A stretch of 64,000 bases of DNA, from the NCBI GenBank assembly GCA_011319805.1, contig SJRY01000252.1, positions 124,001 to 188,000 on the forward strand, read 5' to 3'. This DNA comes from Macrocybe gigantea. Taxonomy: Eukaryota > Basidiomycota > Agaricomycetes > Agaricales > Callistosporiaceae. The notes under the pieces are model-generated. The model was not told the DNA's origin, did not search any database, and saw nothing but the letters and a program-made list of their open reading frames with translations. Each line of letters opens with the position of its first letter. Positions within the stretch are counted from its first letter, which is position 1. Positions 45,242-57,451 of this stretch are shown here, one piece after another. The position numbers were made by a program, and so were the translations under genes.

Positions 45242-47100
45242 ATGTCCGTACCCTCCCCGACCCCTAAAGAACTCCCCTCCAGCCCTCCGCCGCCGGACAA
45301 GCAACCATCTTCCCGCTCACACCCCGCACCGCTCACGGACGACGACCCCAGGCCAAACGGCGTACATGGTCGCCAGCGCTCCGACTCACTCAAGCCTGCT
45401 AGCGACGTTCCCCATCCACCAATAGCGCAGTCTTTTGTCCAAGACACTCTCCCAGGTCCGTCCGCTGGCGGAGCACAGGATCCTCCATCGTCTCTCCCTC
45501 CTCGCGCAGAGCCCGCACCATCTGTCGCATCCTCACCCGTCCCCTCGGTTCCCCAGACTCGTGAATTTGCTCCTCAGAGCCAAAAGGACAAAACCGGTGA
45601 TAAACTGGGTCCCCATAAACTTTTGCCTTCATCTCTGCGTCTCCCTGTCGCGGCCCATTCCGCTTCATCCGCGAAGCAGTCGAACGGAGCTGGTGACGCA
45701 AGCGCCCTGCCGCGCTCTAAACCCAGGAGACCAAGGTTTCTTATTAAATTACTCCGTTATTTGGTGCCCTGCGTCGCTCCTTCCGAACAAGTAATTGATC
45801 TCGATACCTCCGATTTGACGTCCAAAGAGAAGCAATCGCCTCCCAGTGAGCACGTTGAATTGACGCCTTCAATACCCGTTACCCCAACACCCCAGCAACC
45901 GACTTCTGCCCCTCCTGCCGCCACCCCCGCGCCTGATTCGGAGACCCTGGCCAACTCGGGACCTATCTCCACCGACACGCCACAGACGCCCACCCAGTCC
46001 GACGACGACGTATTTATCCCACCCACTCCCCCTAAACCCCATCTCCTTCCCCTTGCGGAGACCGAAGGCGTCACGTCGGGCGCTGTGCAGGCGCCTGGTT
46101 CAACAGGCGAAGCTGTCCACCATGACAAGACTACATCTCGCCACTCTGCCGCACCCAGCAGTGGTACTGCAGAGGGCGAGGAGTCAGAGGATACCAACTA
46201 CACGGAAGACGAAGACTTAGACGTAGACGACATTGATGATGATTCAGACACATTAATTATGAATGGCGGAGCTGGTATCCCAATCGGCCCGGTGAGCTTC
46301 TGATTAACCCTTCGCCTGGTAAATATCACTCGGATATCTGACATCTACTTCTTCGGAAAGGATGGTGTCCCTAAACCTCTTCTCCCCCCTATCGCTCCCC
46401 AGCACGCGGGGAGAAAGTGCCTCATTCTGGATCTCGACGAGACTCTAGTGCATAGTAGCTTCAAGGTAATGGCATTTGACGAGCGCGCTTGTTTGCATTG
46501 ACTATCTAACGTGCTTTGTCCGAAAGTCGATACCGCAGGCGGATTATGTCGTTCCTGTTGAGATTGAGTACAATTGGCATAATGTTTATGTCATCAAGCG
46601 TCCTGGAGTCGACAATTTCTTGAAGAGGATGGGTGAGGTGTACGAGATTGTTGTCTTTACAGCTAGTCTGAGCAAGGCGAGTTTACGCTCATCGACCTTG
46701 ACTGATCTGTATATTTATGAACCTATTGCAGTATGCGGACCCTGTTCTGGATAAGCTGGACACACACCAGGTTGTTTCACACCGTCTATTCAGAGAGAGT
46801 TGCTATAACCACAAAGGGAACTACGTCAAAGTGAGCACACGACCACCCGCTTTCACAGACATTTTAATTTAGCACTTGCCTTTATTTATTCAGGATCTGT
46901 CGCAGCTGGGTCGTCCGATCGCTGACACAATAATTCTGGATAACTCGCCGGCGTCATACATCTTCCACCCCAACAACGCCGTCCCAGTATCGTCGTGGTT
47001 CAATGATCCTCACGACACGGAACTGACCGACTTGATCCCTTTTTTGGGCGATCTAGCAACTGTCGATGATGTCAGGGGTGTATTGGATGGTGCCCGATGA
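45242..47100 (+). CDS. SCP/NIF-family protein phosphatase, copy A (536 aa)
   Basis: A FCP1/SCP-type HAD phosphatase related to yeast Psr1/Psr2 and Nem1. Exons 45242-46291, 46361-46465, 46527-46676, 46732-46830 and 46894-47100. The N-terminal 370 residues are a Ser/Pro-rich disordered region with a hydrophobic-basic patch ([13 protein letters not shown]) that could be lipidated or membrane bound. The catalytic domain has [11 protein letters not shown] (nucleophile Asp, acid Asp), [14 protein letters not shown] and ILDNSPASY. The third intron is GC-AG (donor GCGAGT); the paralog at 60671-62499 has GT at the same place. The ATG at 45242 is the first in frame. Confidence 0.92.
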
Positions 47101-48499
47101 TGAAACATTTGTTGTGGAGAAAAGAGGTTCTCATGCCTCTCTTTCTTTCCCGACGGTTAAAATCTTGTTTGTCTTCTCGCTCAAATTTCGTTTTCTAATC
47201 TTGTGAGCTTTTATCAGCTCTTTCTTCCCATGCCGTCGCCCCTGTTCTTACGCCCCTTTGGTATGCAGTGCCGACGCTTCTCTCGCCCGTTTTCTTTTCC
47301 ATACCCGTCGTTGTCGATGCCTACAGGCAATTTCGCTCTTTTTTGCAGTCTGTTACTCCATTCTTTCCGTTGTTTGGTATTCCTTTCGGTCGTCTCTCGC
47401 TCGTCGCTTTCCTCTCTCTGCACACACAGTCAAGCCATCCCCATTATTATACCCTGCAAGCAAATCCAATAGTTTATATCCGTACTGTGTCATGACCAGC
47501 CCATTCCGAGGAATTACCGGCATCCAGCTCTCTGGCCCTACCAAATTTCTTTGACGCTCCGTTGCGATTGGAGAATAACGGCGCATAGCGACCGGGTTTT
47601 TTGTATCTTTTATTTCTCTTCACGACCTTTGACATGCATTTCCTGTTTTTCTTGAATACAACGTGCATTTTATTAGACTCGTCGTTCTACTTACATTACT
47701 AGGAAGATTCTATGACCTCTTCATGACCTGAATACGAATACATGCACGATTGTTTGTTCATCATCACCTCAACCGTCGTATATGTATATCTTCATGTGCA
47801 TTACACCTGATTTCGCATGACGTTCGTAACATGGCACTGAGCAGATGGCGACAACCTGATGCGCGTGTTGCCTTAATGTAGTACAGCATTCCTGCTCGTT
47901 TTTGCTGACGGGCAGTCGTTTTCTTTCATGAGGAACCTAGATTGGAAAGGACGTAATTGGACCGGCCTTGGGAACCCAGGATCTGGTTAATGTAAAGCTC
48001 AAAAGATCATGGGATCCCGAATAGCTGTGCTGCGCACAAAAAGGCGACTAAGAATTGGAAGGAGCTACACAAATGCCTCAAGCTGTGGCGACGTGTCGCC
48101 ATATTATAAGCCCACTCCTATATATATCTCACGCAGAGCACGCGGCTGGAAGCACGATGGCAGTACTGCGGGAAAATAGCCTGTTTCTAGGCAGGGAATT
48201 CCAGACCAAGGACGATATATAACAATGCGCCAGCATCCCAGCCCCATCATGCCACTTCTTTATCACCACTGAAAAGCACAGGTTATTCTTTTTCGTCATT
48301 ACTTTGCATACATTGCTATTAGCGGCCACCTTCAGCATCTTCACAGATCTTTCTAGGATCAAAATGGAAAAAGAACGGGGAATGAAATGGCGCCTTAACA
48401 AGTACCGCACATTCCACGCCCCCTTTTAAAACAAGGGCTTTCACAGCACACAAAAGAGAAAAAAACACAACACTCCTCCATTCTCCAATGGCGTTGCTC
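47101..48499. other. Intergenic, about 1.4 kb
   Basis: The 3' region between the copy A phosphatase and the convergently transcribed gene at 48500. It is T- and pyrimidine-rich just after the phosphatase stop. Short frames on both strands show no family features, and I see no tRNA or repeat. Confidence 0.6.
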
Positions 48500-51400
48500 C
48501 TATCGGCGTCTCGCTGGGTCCATCTCTCCTCGGCCACGATTGTCCACTTCTGCCTCCTCGTCGTCCCAAGGGCTAAAATTACCCTTAATGCGTGGTAGTG
48601 CCTGCAGCCACGACGGTAGCACCTTGCCCAGCTCCCTGCTCGACTGAGGTGGGATGTGCGAGCTGACAGTGGACAAAGCGTGTGTATGTGAAGGGGACGA
48701 GGGTATGCTGCCGACGTGGGTCAGACTGGGGAGACGCTCGAAGCTGGTGTTAGAAGATCCGCCGAGCGCACGCTGAAGTGCTTCCCGCTCTGCAGGGGAA
48801 GGCGCAAAGGCACGGAGAAGGGAGCTGTTAGCAGACGCGGGGGATGCAATAGGCTTGGAACCAAGACCGGTAGGGTTCAATGCGTCGAAGGTCAGTGCGG
48901 GTGGATTAACAGGCGTGTCCCCGAAGGCAGGACCTGTAGTTATGATCCGCGGCGGCGCCCTTTTCGATGAGAGGCTGAACACCTTTGCATCCGGATTGAG
49001 GCCTTTCTTGGGTTTCTCTTTGATCGAGAACCAGCGCTTAGGAGCAGACTTCTCTGAAGAAGACTGGGTTATTGGTTGGTTCGGGTCTGGGCCGAAGTGA
49101 TTGGGCGAAATGGGATCCGAATTCGTGCGCTGCATCCATGGGCTGTGTTGAAGTTCCGGCGGCCCTCCCGACGTCCTTCGAGGCACCACCAGGTCCCTGG
49201 TATCATCTAGTCCAGACCGAAGACGCGAGTTGAATGGATCCTGATCACGATCATTCACGGATGGCCCATAAAAGGAAACCGGAGATGCTGTCATGGTATC
49301 ATTACCTGAATTATAGCCATCAGTGGCTTTGGCATGGTAAGGATACGAGGCGCTGCTTCCACGCCAGTGTCTTTCCAGAAATACATCACTTTCTGACTGG
49401 AAAGATCTCGACGCTCCGTCTGCGTTATCGAGGGAGGTAATCAGCCCGGAGGGGATTAAGGATTGACTCGTGGGTGAGATGAGGTCTGCGGGATTCCTGG
49501 ACAGAGGTGCGTCCATATCGTCGAATGGTGAGAACGTGGTGTGCCGACAGTGCTGCTGAGACAGGCCAATAACACCTTCATCGAAGACATGATAGCTGTT
49601 CGGTTGCAAAAGGGTTGGATTGGCTGGTACCAGTGAAGGGGGATCAAACTTCAGAACGCTAGCGAGCGTAACATTGGTGGACCTTGAAGAAGAAGCCGAA
49701 CTTTCCAGTGCCAATACGGGTCGATGGATGGCGGAGTCTGTAGTTCCGAAGGCGTTTCGCTGCTGATCAGCCAACACTGGGTTTGTCGTCTCAGAAACCT
49801 CATAGGCGGAGGTCGAGGTCTGCCACAGTACGGGTGAGTTGTGTTGGCTGGTAACATGGCTCTGACGAGCATAGCGCTCTTGTCTGCGCAACTCGTTACG
49901 CTCTTTGAGCGATGCAAGGCATTCCTTTTCTTCCGCCAACTTTTCTTCCAGTTCTCGAGCACGTTGGTTGAGAGCAGCGACCACGTCCTCTGCAACTTTG
50001 ATTTCCCGTTTTCTATGCTCCAAAGCTTCCGTGATTTCTCTCTCGGCGTCCGAAAGTGCCCCTCGATTAACACGCATAACAGCTTGGTCCTCTGCAAGAT
50101 GCTGCTGCAACTGAGCAATTTCCTTGTCTAAAAAGTCCATCCGTTGATTGGCGTTGTCGCACGCGGTTTGTGCAGCCCTGAGCCTCTTTTCAGCTTCCCG
50201 CTTCAGACTCTCGGCATTACGCCTTGAATCATCCAAGGACTTTGTGCGCGTCCTGAGCTCTAGCTTGGATGCATCCTCTTGGCGGCGGCGTTCCCTGAAA
50301 GCGTCGACTTCGCCCTGAAGCTGGGCATGAGATTGCGCGGCTGAAGACTGATAGTCCGTCAACTGAGTGCGAAGATCCAAAACTGCAGATTTTGATTGCG
50401 CAATCTGACGAAGAACTTCTGCAATAATCGGCGATTGGTCGAAAATAACCGAGAGAGGTTTGGACGGAGCAGGTGCCATCAGCATTACTTGATCAGACGG
50501 CGCGCAGGGCTGCGAGTGGCTGAGAGAGACAGGCTGTGCCACAATCCGGTCGATGGAAGACGATGATGGGTGCCGAATCGCATGCAAAGGAAGAGAAGCT
50601 GACTTTGGAAGTGGAGGGGGGGAAGAATTCCTGTTTGGAAGTACGCCTTGCCGTTGGGATGATCTATCTCGATTCCGAAGACGCGGCGGGGAGCCACGGC
50701 TTAGACGACGCGCGGGGAGATTTTTGGTCGAAAATGGCAGACCTAGGTAGAAAGAACCATGTTAAACCAAACATCCTTCCATCAACGGTTGAAACGAGAT
50801 GGCAATCAGGGATACTGACCACTTTGCTCGTTGAGACGATCCGACGTCTTGATGGCAAGGATACCAGAAGTCCAGCTTTCTTCATCTTTTGTGCGTGTTA
50901 TGATATCTTGGTACCAGGCCTCGATGATACCGCCGCGCCACCATCGACCGAATGCGCCGATGTACCAGGAGTCGGAGATCATCAATGTCTCGCGTTCATC
51001 GTTCCTCGGCGACCGCGAAAATGGTACCATGGCGGCCATGGTGAACACTCCAAAGCTGTGGAAGACATGCTTTGGGGTTCTTAGAGACAGGGATGCACTG
51101 TTAGCGAAATGAAATGATGAATAATTGTCGAAAGAAAGAGCGTGAGGTCTGCTGATTGGGTCGTGCTTGGATGAGTAAGGCGAAGCATTATCCCTAGATG
51201 CTTGATCGTCCTCGATATTATCGTCGAGACGACTGAGATGGTGGCGAAAGGATTGCTCGGTGAGATAAGCACGGAAGGAATTCTCAGATGGATTGGTGAG
51301 ATAAGCTGCAGAAACCGAGTCATTGAAGGTCAGAGACAAGTGCAAGAGGCCCAAACGAGTGCGCGGATAGCAAAAAGAGGATGAGATCAGTTGGGGCACG

Positions 51401-51816
51401 AGGGAAGGGAGAGAACAGAGCGACTGACCAAGGATGACGAATACGATGGAAAAAACGAGGAGGCAGAGCAGGGACCTGAGATCGGTTTTGCCCAGGACCG
51501 TGTCCACCAGCTCAGAGAACGGATTGCGGAGAGACAAAAGGCCCAGACCGCCGAAGGAGATGCTCATAAGGAGAAAGAGGAAGTCTCTCCAGAACGACTT
51601 TGCGTGGATGGGGACAGGATCCCGGGCAGGATTTGGACAGCGGAAACGAGGGTTGTCTGACAGTGTTGCTGCTGGGAGAGCGGCGGGAACGGCTCTCCCG
51701 ATGGACGTTGAGGTCGGTGAGTTTGTCGGTGCGGAGGTCGTGAGCGAGTCGACGAAAAAGGTCGACCCAAACCCGAAAACAAAACTCGGCCACTTTCCCA
51801 CGCTCGCTTCATTCAT
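48500..51816 (-). CDS. Membrane protein with coiled coil and Ser-rich tail, unknown (up to 1079 aa)
   Basis: Two exons (50820-51816 and 48500-50742) join in frame through an intron with a CTACCTAG end. Two membrane spans lie near residues 78-100 (FWRDFLFLLMSISFGGLGLL) and 118-142 (LLCLLVFSIVFVILGQSLC). A linker and a coiled coil (about residues 430-600, with LEEKLAEEKECLASLKERN) follow, then a long Ser/Pro-rich tail that ends DPARRR. I do not recognise the family. The start at 51816 puts this ATG two bases from the ATG of the opposite gene, so the true start may lie further in. Confidence 0.7.
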
Positions 51817-51818
51817 CC

Positions 51819-54723
51819 ATGTCACAATCCCTTCTCCCGTGGATAGCTACCTATTTCGTGGACGTCGCCGAGCAGCATGGCGCCGACATTTTTGCAGTGC
51901 CAGAGTATACCAGGAACAAGAAGGTCCAAATTATCGAGGAAAGTCATCGCGTTCCATACGCGTCTTGCCCACAACTGACTTGTAGTACCCTCCAGTTTCT
52001 GACCTATGGCGAAATCGATCAAGACAATATCATATGGGCCAAGGTGTCCGACAAGGAGCACACAGTATCCGTCCGCTTCACTGAAGAAGCGGTGCAGGAG
52101 TGCGCCAGGTAATGTGTCCTGTCCCTACCGCGTCGCCCGACCATCTCACTCTCGCTAGGTTCACTGGCAAGCGTCTGACACAGTACAAGTACGCCGTGAT
52201 AACTATCAAGAATTTTAAGCCTTTCTTTGCTCGCGTGCCTCTTGGCAACAAGAAAATGACTCTCGACGCTCACTTGGCGTTCGAGTGTCGATCGCTCTCT
52301 ATCCTCGGAGGTTCGTCCGAAAATGTGTTTGGCCGTCCGAAATCGCTCAGCACGAACGCGGAACTCGCCGAATGGGTCGGTGGTCTCCGGCAGCATGGCG
52401 GAGCTGGGTATAAGCTGATTCTCTTCATATTATTTCTTGAGCCCACACCGATTTTTGCAGCAATATTTTGAAGGATCGCAAATTGAAGAAGCTCGAAGAA
52501 GAAAAGAAGCAAATTGACGCAGATTTTTCCCATCCTACGTCTGTTGTATGCAATGCTCCAAAGAGTGACGTCCCTCAAGAACCTTCTGAACCAAAGGCGG
52601 CCAAGACTCGCAATAAATCACGTCAAGACGATCTCGTCAGGCGTTATCGTCATGCGTGGAGAGTATGTCTTCGCGTATTTCTCGCATTTGCTTAAGCGCT
52701 GATTGGCGCAGGCAATCATAAGAGACACACTACGAGCTCCTCCTTCTGAGATAGCTGCGCTTCTTCGTGACATTCCTGGTTCGTTTCATTCATGTCAAAA
52801 GTGAAACTCCCTTCACGTTTCTCTCCAGTCGAGGGTGATGCTGTTACAGTCATGGGTTTGTCTGCCAAGCGCCGTCGCATTGATACAGGTGATGTTCTTA
52901 CCTTCAACTTGATATTTTTCACTCACGTCATCAGAAAATGCGACACCGTCTCCTCCCCCCACAGCTCGCAATGAGGGCTTTTCAAGCCCAGGGACTGCTA
53001 TTTCTGGATGGGATACTACTCCGAGTAGACGCTCTCCCGCGCCTCGCCGCTCATCCCTGATCGAGTCTTTTGCACCGCCCAGCCAAACCAAGACCTTTCT
53101 CTGGTCCAAACCACCCTCGCCTTGTTCATCACCTATCCAGTCGTCACCTGAACCTGTCTATCCCGAGACCAGCCATTTTCTTTCTCCGAAACCAGTCTCA
53201 CATCTTTCATCACCCGTTCAGCCTGCAAGAAGAGAGCCATCCCCCCCGCCTCCACATATATCAACTGTCATAGCATCAAATACCGTTCTAACAGCACCAT
53301 TATCACAAATCCCGAAGATGCCATGGACTGGCCAAGCCGCCATTATACGTAGAATCCCGCGTCCCCTGAACCTCTTCCGCCTAATTCTTCGGGCCCTGCT
53401 CTGACATTGGTTCCTAATTCGGACACCTCTGGGGCCACCTCTCAATCACAATCGCACACCCGTCATTCCCAATCACAGACAGATTCGCAAGATGTTCAGA
53501 ATACGCAATCGGTTGTTTTGTCACAATTATCTGCTCTGAACAGGCCTCCCCAAAGACCCGATTCCGATAAACTCGAAGGGGAAGACGCCCTCATCAGTTT
53601 GCAACATACTCCAAACGAACATGATTCTCTCTTCGATGCGTCTCTTACTGAAGATGACAGCTCTGATGGTGATCGATCCGAACATGAAACCTCTTCTCTC
53701 AATGGAGGCGCACAACGTGATTTTGCATTATCAAATCTGCATCCGGAACAAACTGCTCAGACCCCTACGTCTCCTTATGCTTCTTTATCTTCAGTGTCTA
53801 TTGATCAATCCGAAAAGGCCATCCGGAAAACAGATCAAGCCAATGAGGATAAAGTGGAACCAAAATTATCACCCAAAGATCGTGATTCCCTTATCACTGA
53901 TGAAGAGAAGGATATAGAAGAGATTGCGGACGAACTGGAATCAGACGATAATCAAACCAGAGAAAATCTTGCGACTGGTAATAGCCAAAAGTCAAAGCCG
54001 TATGAATCTATCTCTGATGCATCGGAAGGATCAAAATCTCAGCCCGCGACTTCTGCGCACTCAGCCTCTGGAGTTGAGCATCCAGCGGTCCCCTCCGAAG
54101 AACGAGAAACTGTTGCCATCCTCGGCCGGACTGATATTCCTACAACCAGTGTAATGCAACACAATGCAGACGCATGGCGCCAGCCGACCTTCATGAAGAA
54201 CAGATACAGAACAGAGAATGCTGTACAGACTTCTAAGCGGGTCACGCTTGTCAAGGTGAACAAGCCAGTCGGGGGCACTTCTGGCAAACAGCCTGCTGGA
54301 CAAACCGGCTACCGCGCCACACGACTTCATGCCGATCGGAATCCTGCTCCCTTAACTAGTGGTGTAGGCTCCGGTGACGGTAAGCAGAAAAACGCAGATT
54401 ACGAAGTCGACACCGAACGAGCGGAGAAAGCTCCGTTGGAAAGAAAGCGGCCACGGGAGGAGGACGATGCCGACGAGGAGGTGCCTGCCAAACAGAATGC
54501 GAAGAAACGGAAGATGAACGTAACAAGACAAAGTCCAATAGTGCAGAAAACTGAAGACGAAGAAATCCTGCTGGAGGACGCCACGAACAGGAAGCTGAAT
54601 GGGTTCAAGTTCAATTTGGATCGCATAGTATTGGCACAGGAAAATCGGCGCCTGATGTCGTGGGAGATGTTGGCCAATATCTTGCTCCTGACTGGCCAGG
54701 ACAGACGTATCGACAATCAATAA
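51819..54723 (+). CDS. Possible telomere protein, TPP1/Tpz1-like OB-fold N-terminus
   Basis: Exon 1 (51819-52108) and the next exon from 52159 encode an N-terminal domain with IIWAKVSDKEHTVSVRFTEEAV, KRLTQYKYAVITIKNFKP, ARVPLGNKKMTLDAHLAFEC and ELAEWVGGLRQHGGAG. This pattern of strands and spacing recalls the OB fold of shelterin subunit TPP1/ACD. A charged helix, KRRR basic motif and a long Ser/Thr/Pro-rich disordered region follow, with an acidic-basic C-terminus (KRPREEDDADEEVPAK). One base seems missing near 53350. The telomere link is an inference from pattern memory only; it could be another OB-fold protein. Confidence 0.5.
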
Positions 54724-54892
54724 ACGGCTCAAGTCGGCCTGCGACCGTTCGCCGCATCCACGACGCACCAAGCTATACACAGCATATAATATCCGCAGCT
54801 GAATTTGCCGCGCGCTATAATTCAACGATAGACATGACCCAAAGTATAGCTGAATGTACAGTACGTAATTCAAATTCAAATTCATGCGAGTA

Positions 54893-55567
54893 TCCCGGGG
54901 GGGGTGTTTGAAAATTTTTGAAAAACCGCCTCGGAAATGTGCTTCCTGGCACCGTTGGACCTCCGGCTTGTTTCAGAACACAACTATGCTTCTTCTCTAT
55001 AGTTCTACGTACTGAAACTGTAATTTTATGCAGATGGACACTAGCAATAGCGATGCCGGCGTGGACATGAAGAAAAGGGGAGTGTTTGAAAATTCTTCGG
55101 TCACATCAGTCACGATTCCTGGTCTGCCGATTCAATCCCCGCTCAGCACCAGCACCCCAAGCGACGCGTTTATCATGGGCTGCCCGATATGTAGAGCAGG
55201 ATCAAAACTCCGCTCGGCTTGTGCTCGCTCGACTGTCACACCGCTTTCAAACACTCCGTGGACAATGCTACAATGCCCGTCATGACCTAAGAATTGACGT
55301 AGAGATCCATATGTACATGAGCTTCAATCATATCAACTTAGAATTGCAATTTCTAGTTGCATAAAAAGTACAGATGTCATTTCATGTGATTTGTTGTGAG
55401 TTTCTACATATGAATGTCATTTTTTTAACAGATCGTGGTCATCCTTCTTCAAAAAAAAGTTGCTAGACCTATTCAAATATGCCATATGTATATATCCTGA
55501 GAACCTGGAGTGCGAAAGCCCCCCGGAAGGCATCGAAATTGTGAGTTTTCAAACACCCCCCGTTTTT
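54893..55567. mobile_element. Nested inverted-repeat (MITE-like) element
   Basis: Outer ends at about 54896-54913 and 55547-55564 are inverted copies of GGGGTGTTTGAAAA next to a G/C homopolymer. An inner inverted pair with the same GTGTTTGAAA core lies at 55082 and 55245-55254. The interior has only one short frame (55028-55285) that I do not trust as a gene. It sits between the TPP1-like gene and the HeLo pseudokinase. Confidence 0.6.
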
Positions 55568-55648
55568 AAACCTAGCGCTAAGCATAGTACCATTTTCTGC
55601 CTGCATTTCGTAATCAGTTGCACTGCACCCCGTCTGTAGTCAACCATA

Positions 55649-57211
55649 TTACAGAGCTATCTCTTCCAACGCCGCAAGCACCTTCTGAATAAACACCAAA
55701 CCGACCGTCACTCCGTCCTCATCATATAAATCCGCAGAATCACCGAAACCTCGTTCAAGCAATTCAAGCATTTGAGCACAATATCGCGATACTTATCACC
55801 AAGAACAAGTGGAATATAGTCTTGCGCCTTCTTCATGAGCCCTTCCTGGATGTCCCTAGGCGGTTTCAGACGTCCAGTCGCTTTGTCTGTGAACTTGCAT
55901 GCACTAGTGTTAGGCACGCATGTCACGCCCGTATTGGAGAAAGCGTACAAAACGAACGACTTCCAAAGTGCGATTTCGAGCAAGACAACGCCAAGACTAT
56001 AGATGTCGTGAAGCATGTTGAATTCAGTTTCTGGGTGGAGTCCTTGCCGTTGTGGATGACGATAAATGTTCTTCTCCCAGTCTTCATCTCCAGCACGGCT
56101 TGATGCTCCGTCCTCCTTCCTCGCAAAGTCAAAGCCCATGAGATACGATTCGCCAATTACGTCCGGATACTTTAGTGACCGGTCACCATCGCGCTCGAGT
56201 AGGACGATATTTTCTGGCCTGATGTTCTTGTGTACCAGCTTCGCGGAGTGAACGTACAAGACGCCAGTAGCAACTTGGATGGCGAGCGTGACGCGACATG
56301 TCAAAGAGTGCCTCACTCCCCGCGCATTTTCCGGAGACAGAAGCAAATCTCGAAGGGTTCTTGGATTGCCAAAGCCAGGAGGGAGGGGAAAGACGAGCTC
56401 ACAAAGCGATGAAATCGGGTCGTGGAAAGAACCCTAGGCAGGGAAGGATGTTCATCGTCACATCGGTGCCGTGCAGAATCGCTGCGATGTCGCGGATTCT
56501 CCGCAAGCTGCTATTATCCGCTGGATCATACGCCCTATACTCGATCAGTAGGCGCGATGTGGTGCCATCCGCCATAACAATGCGCATGATTGTGCTGTGG
56601 TGATGAATGGGTCGACGGAGCCCCGAGGGTAGGTCAGCGGGCCTGAGAAGAACGATGGGCAGTGGATCATCCAAAGAGCGGTTCAACACCGCTTCGCTGA
56701 GACGCCGTATCCTCGACAGTGCGGTGCTGCTATGAAGGTGCTCCTTGGTGATATGGTGCGTCACCACTGACCCACCAAAAATGACGGAATAGTGCAGGCA
56801 CCGCAAAAAGATATCGTGCCGCTTGTATATATCACGTAGACACTTGTCTAGAGCTGGCTTCCCATACAGCACAAACCACCACTTTCTGAGTGCGCCTGTA
56901 TCATCGACGGAGCGCTCGATGAGGTCGAGAGAGCTGCGAAAAGCATTGTGAAGGTGTAAAACCGCCTTTTGGACAGTCTCTTTGAGCTCTTCAGACAACG
57001 AGGCCCAAATGTCATTGACGAATAGGAGCGAGGCCGAGACTTGTTTCGTGAATATATCGTATTCTTCCTCTTTCTCCTTTAAAATTACCCTTGCATTTTT
57101 GAGCTGTTGAACCTTTTCTTGTAATCGACGCGAGTATGTGATGCATCCATCTATGAGACCCGGAATGGAGAGCACCAGGCCTGTAAGACCAATAGCTGGC
57201 CCAATTTCCAT
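55649..57211 (-). CDS. HeLo/MLKL-type helical bundle fused to a pseudokinase
   Basis: The ATG at 57211 gives MEIGPAIGLTGLVLSIPGL, a hydrophobic N-terminal helix like those of HeLo and HELL death domains. About 150 residues of amphipathic helices follow. A kinase-like domain comes next, but its catalytic residues are lost: the VAIK lysine region reads SRLLIEYR, the HRD loop reads VHKNIRPENIVLL (Asp to Asn), and DFG reads GFDFA. YRHPQRQG and HDIYSLGVVLLEIALW are kept, as in other fungal HeLo-kinase proteins. HeLo domains are membrane-permeabilising modules in fungal incompatibility and are related to MLKL. The frame needs one base fewer at 56426-56428. The last exon is 55649-55684. Confidence 0.72.
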
Positions 57212-57451
57212 CACGATAAAGAGGTTCAAAGCCACAGGAAACCCCGCGCGGACGAAATGGTAGTTTTTGAGTTGCTCGTTGATAGGTCATCCTTTTTTCC
57301 CGCAGGCTTTCTCTTTTGGAAGGAGGTTTAAGACCTCATTAAAGCCCACCTTCTCGGCGTCTATCAGATATGAATGACATAACTTTATAGTCTTTTAACT
57401 GGGACCAGCATCGAATGCACCTGAGGCAACCCCCCTCCAATTCACCAGGGA

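Noticed and set aside
47203..47560. Several overlapping frames after phosphatase copy A
   Set aside because: All are pyrimidine-driven, overlap one another in different frames and lack any motif; most likely 3' UTR.
55028..55285. 85-codon frame inside the nested inverted-repeat element
   Set aside because: Low-complexity, crosses repeat ends and matches no transposase or host family.
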